NCBI RefSeq assembly: GCF_016278365.1
Contig: NZ_JADQBZ010000005.1
Span: forward strand, 219,791-283,790
DNA from: Methanolobus sp.
GTDB lineage: Archaea; Halobacteriota; Methanosarcinia; Methanosarcinales; Methanosarcinaceae
Length of the DNA: 64,000 nt
Reading direction: 5' to 3'
Part shown: piece after piece, positions 61,045-64,000 of the stretch
How the letters are laid out: every line of letters starts with the position of its first letter
Position numbering within the stretch: the first letter of the stretch is position 1
The notes under the pieces: generated by a model
What the model was told of the DNA's origin: nothing
What the model saw: the letters and a program-made list of their open reading frames with translations, nothing else
Databases searched by the model: none
Translations under genes and position numbers: made by a program

Positions 61045-64000
61045 ATGAAAAATAAACACTCTTTTAATGAAAAAAGGCAAAAGCAGCTACTATTAGTATT
61101 TTTAGTGCTGCTAATGTCTGCACTCGTAATTCTTCCAAGCGGATGCCTGGATGACAACGGAAATGATCAAGAGATTGATAATAATGAACCTTCTGTTCCG
61201 GATGCTGATGAAGACGACGCATCCGATCCAGAAGACGATGACACAACTACACCTGCAGAACTTGAACCTGCAGAAGAACCTGGAGTGCAGACGATAGTAG
61301 CGTCTACATCCGGCAGCAGCGGTTCCTCAGGTTCATCCGGCTCATCTTCAAGCCCGGTTGCCCTTACAGGAATCAGTATTGTTCAAGCAGATCAAACTGT
61401 ATATGCCGGAGAAACATTGCAGTTAACAGTTACATTTGACCCAACAACTGCTTCAAACAAGGTACTTTCATGGACCTCTAATGATACTAGTGTTGCAACA
61501 GTTGGTTCTTCTTCAGGCCTGGTAACAAGTGTAGCTGATGGAGTCGCAAACATCACTGCTACATCTGCTGATGGTGGCTACACAGACTCAGTTATAATCA
61601 CAGTCACCGAAACACCAATAGTAAACAGTGCAGCAGAACTCCAGACAGCTATAGGAGCTAATGGCGTAACTTCAATAACCTTTGGAGGAGACCTCACTGG
61701 TGATGTCACAGCAACGCGCACAGGTTCAACTAACTTTGATATTGATTTTGGCACATACATTCTAACTGGCGATCTTACTATCACTGCCAATAGCGTTACT
61801 ACAATGAACTTTACGGGCAGTGCAGTTCCTGCAATCACAGGTGATCTAACAGTATCTGCTTCAAACGCTACTGTAACAAACGGCATTAGTGTCGGTGGCA
61901 CAATAACAGTTAGTGATGTTGGCAGTCATTCATGGATCGAACTTGCCGATGATAATACCATAACTTTGACAGATTCCAACGGAGCATCTATTGTAATCCA
62001 GGGTAACCCTGCAGATATTACAATCGAAGATGGCGCAGATGGTATCAACATTACAGCAGACAGTCCTGTGAATATAACTGTCAGCAACGGCGCAACAGTT
62101 AACAACATTATAGCCACAGCAGCAGGAACGGTCATTACAAACAATGGTGTCGTTTCAAATGTAACTTCAAACGTTGATATATCCATTGAGAATAATGGAG
62201 ATGACATCAATGTAGATGGTACTGGAACCATAGGAGTTTCCGGTTCAGGAAGTGTAACAGGAATCGCAACTGCTGTTGAGGGAATCTCCTCTGTTCTGGC
62301 TCTTGATCAGGCCGAACTGAGAATGGGAGGCATAATTACAGCTAATATTACAGGAGTAGTTCTCGATTTAGGTAGTGGAGAAACCTTCAATGTAACCTCT
62401 GCAAACGCAACTATTGTAAGCGTTGATACAATTACAGAGCTGAACATTACAGCCCAGTCCCCAGGAAGAACTGCCATAACAGTGCAGGTTCAAAATTCAA
62501 CTGACGTTGTTATCAAGCAGGGTACTATCTTTGTCACAGTACTTCCTGTACAAATTGATGCAGCATCAGCTACAATAGTAGCTCCAGCAGCAGGTGCAAC
62601 ACCAGCAACTGCAGCACAGATTGAAGCTGCAACAGTTAATGCAGATTACACTGTGACCAGTGTAACATGGAATGAAGATCTGACCGCAGCTGGAAAATTC
62701 AAAGCAGGCCAGGTATACAATGCAACTGTGGTACTGACCTCTAAGAACAACAAAGCATTCCAGCAAGCAGCATTTACTCCTACAGTCGTAAATTCTTCAA
62801 CGGTTGGAAACACAACAACACTAGGAACCAGCGTAGGAAACAGAGTAACATTTACAGCCACTTTCCCTGCAACTGATGCGTTGGAAGTAAGCAGCATAGC
62901 TGTAACAACCCAGCCAACAAAGATGACCTACAAAGAAGTTCTAGATGACATTTTAGTATTGAATGGCATGGTCGTTACAGAAACCTACAACGATGGAACT
63001 ACAAATGTGGTTGCCTTTACAGATGGAACTGCATCCGGATACACCACACTCCCTGCTAATGGTTCTACATTGACGAATGCAGGCCACAATGGCAATCCAG
63101 TAGCTGTAACTTACGATGCAGGAAGTAAATCCGCAAACACAGGTAATCTGGTAGTTGATTCAACTAGCATTGATGCTGATCTTTCCGCACTCAGTGTCAA
63201 TCCAGGTTCGTTGAACGAATTATTTGTCAACAATACGCTCTCTTATACGGTTGGTGTTGCTCATGATGTAGATTCACTAAACGTGACGGCAACTCTTTCT
63301 GATGCTGCGGGAGCATCAATGACTATCAATGGTGAGGCAGCAGTAAGTAATGTACCCAGTACTGTCGTTCTTAATGCTTCAGGACAATCCACACTGATTG
63401 GAATTGAAGTCATTGCAGAGGACAATACGACCACTAAGACCTATACAATTACTGTTAGCAGAGCCTCAATGCCAATTACAGTAACTGGAGTTACAGTAAA
63501 GACTGCTCCAACAAAGGTTACTTTCAATGACACCGAAGCCCTTGATCTTACAGGACTTATAGTAACGTTGTCTAAGTCTGATGCAAGTACCGAGGATGTT
63601 GCTCTTGCAGACTTTGGAACAACAGATCTGACAACTGACCCTGTAAATGGTACTGCTCTTACAACAGCCAATACAACAGTCACTATAACCCATGGTACAA
63701 GTGGTGAGAATGTAACACAGGCAATTACTGTTAATGCAATTACAGTAACTGGAGTTACAGTAAAGACTGCTCCAACAAAGGTTACTTTCAATGACACCGA
63801 AGCCCTTGATCTTACAGGACTTATAGTAACGTTGTCTAAGTCTGATGCAAGTACCGAGGATGTTGCTCTTGCAGACTTTGGAACAACAGATCTGACAACT
63901 GACCCTGTAAATGGTACTGCTCTTACAACAGCCAATACAACAGTCACTATAACCCATGGTACAAGTGGTGAGAATGTAACACAGGCAATTACTGTTAATG
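61045..64000 (+). CDS. large surface lipoprotein with Ig-like domains and tandem repeats, 3' end outside the window
   Basis: The frame from ATG 61045 is open to the window edge (985 codons). A signal helix and lipobox ILPSGC (Cys34) are followed by an acidic linker, a Ser/Gly-rich stretch, and a Big_2-like Ig domain (GISIVQADQTVYAGETLQLT onward, about residues 110-190). A long beta-rich region with many N-x-S/T sites comes next, then a cadherin-like beta-sandwich (DADLSALSVNPGSLNELFVN, about 710-810). From residue 811 there are 88-aa repeats that are identical at DNA level (63475-63738 and 63739-64000). An adhesin or surface-layer role is likely. The minus-strand frames over the repeats are by-products. 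Confidence 0.85.
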   Translation, partial: MKNKHSFNEKRQKQLLLVFLVLLMSALVILPSGCLDDNGNDQEIDNNEPSVPDADEDDASDPEDDDTTTPAELEPAEEPGVQTIVASTSGSSGSSGSSGSSSSPVALTGISIVQADQTVYAGETLQLTVTFDPTTASNKVLSWTSNDTSVATVGSSSGLVTSVADGVANITATSADGGYTDSVIITVTETPIVNSAAELQTAIGANGVTSITFGGDLTGDVTATRTGSTNFDIDFGTYILTGDLTITANSVTTMNFTGSAVPAITGDLTVSASNATVTNGISVGGTITVSDVGSHSWIELADDNTITLTDSNGASIVIQGNPADITIEDGADGINITADSPVNITVSNGATVNNIIATAAGTVITNNGVVSNVTSNVDISIENNGDDINVDGTGTIGVSGSGSVTGIATAVEGISSVLALDQAELRMGGIITANITGVVLDLGSGETFNVTSANATIVSVDTITELNITAQSPGRTAITVQVQNSTDVVIKQGTIFVTVLPVQIDAASATIVAPAAGATPATAAQIEAATVNADYTVTSVTWNEDLTAAGKFKAGQVYNATVVLTSKNNKAFQQAAFTPTVVNSSTVGNTTTLGTSVGNRVTFTATFPATDALEVSSIAVTTQPTKMTYKEVLDDILVLNGMVVTETYNDGTTNVVAFTDGTASGYTTLPANGSTLTNAGHNGNPVAVTYDAGSKSANTGNLVVDSTSIDADLSALSVNPGSLNELFVNNTLSYTVGVAHDVDSLNVTATLSDAAGASMTINGEAAVSNVPSTVVLNASGQSTLIGIEVIAEDNTTTKTYTITVSRASMPITVTGVTVKTAPTKVTFNDTEALDLTGLIVTLSKSDASTEDVALADFGTTDLTTDPVNGTALTTANTTVTITHGTSGENVTQAITVNAITVTGVTVKTAPTKVTFNDTEALDLTGLIVTLSKSDASTEDVALADFGTTDLTTDPVNGTALTTANTTVTITHGTSGENVTQAITVN
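63475..64000 (+). repeat. perfect 264-bp tandem repeats in the lipoprotein gene
   Basis: Unit 1 is 63475-63738 and unit 2 is 63739-64000 (cut by the window end after 262 bases). No differences were seen. The unit is a multiple of three and encodes an 88-residue domain starting ITVTGVTVKTAPTKVTFNDT. Confidence 0.93.

Noticed and set aside
63441..63957. Long minus-strand frames over the lipoprotein repeats
   Set aside because: They mirror the perfect tandem repeats of the plus-strand gene. Their own translations are repetitive and lack start signals.

Overview
The window looks like a chromosomal segment of a methanogenic archaeon of the Methanosarcinaceae (Methanosarcina/Methanolobus-like). 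The evidence is an A1A0 ATP synthase operon in the order H-I-K-E-C-F-A-B-D-G, the archaeal heme route (ahbA, ahbB, ahbD with hemA/B/L/C and a precorrin-2 dehydrogenase), a CcmE-type cytochrome c maturation protein, a long-chain polyprenyl diphosphate synthase, an FprA flavodiiron protein, FilR1-type regulators and archaeal TATA-type promoters. The genus is an inference.

Layout. 1-3.3 kb: AT-rich accessory DNA with a truncated ORF, a PIN-domain protein paired with an unknown protein, a small membrane protein and gene remnants. 3.3-7.7 kb: SRPBCC protein, nitroreductase and two paralogous PHP-domain proteins, interspersed with four decayed copies of one unidentified gene. 8-10.9 kb: photolyase and a MATE transporter with a palindrome in its promoter. 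11.0-19.4 kb: an intact tRNA-Leu(UAG) whose 3' end is the target of an 8,245-bp casposon (11113-19357). The casposon has 34-bp terminal inverted repeats, a 14-bp target-site duplication, a Cas1 casposase, a family B DNA polymerase, an HNH nuclease, a ribbon-helix-helix protein, a winged-helix protein and two membrane-protein cargo genes. 19.5-25 kb: three paralogous FilR1-type regulators, a membrane protein and an iron-sulfur protein. 25-39 kb: mixed single genes (transglutaminase-like protein, hemerythrin, YtfJ/GerW-like protein, a 48-aa protein, FprA with a possibly structured leader, a cupredoxin-like lipoprotein that has lost its copper ligands, ferredoxin, SemiSWEET, C39-like peptidase, a REC-PAS-PAS-kinase, deaminase, U32 protein, FeoA with an iron-box-like palindrome). 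39.2-48.2 kb: one long leftward heme operon, ahbD-ahbA-ahbB-sirC-hemA-hemB-hemL-hemC, continuing into pyrD-pyrK. 48.3-51 kb: rightward cytochrome/quinone block with a CcmD-like ORF lacking a start codon, CcmE, polyprenyl synthase and a radical SAM/SPASM protein. 51.1-52.3 kb: a TnpB element inserted just before the ATP synthase promoter. 52.4-60.8 kb: the complete ATP synthase operon, including the small ahaG gene, ended by a hairpin/T-tract. 61-64 kb: the 5' part of a large surface lipoprotein with perfect 264-bp tandem repeats that runs off the right edge.

How the parts fit. The heme operon, the ccm-like genes, the prenyl synthase (probably for methanophenazine) and the ATP synthase together serve membrane electron transport and energy conservation. 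FprA, hemerythrin, ferredoxin, FeoA and photolyase are oxygen, iron and stress functions. The most notable mobile element is the casposon, which appears structurally complete.
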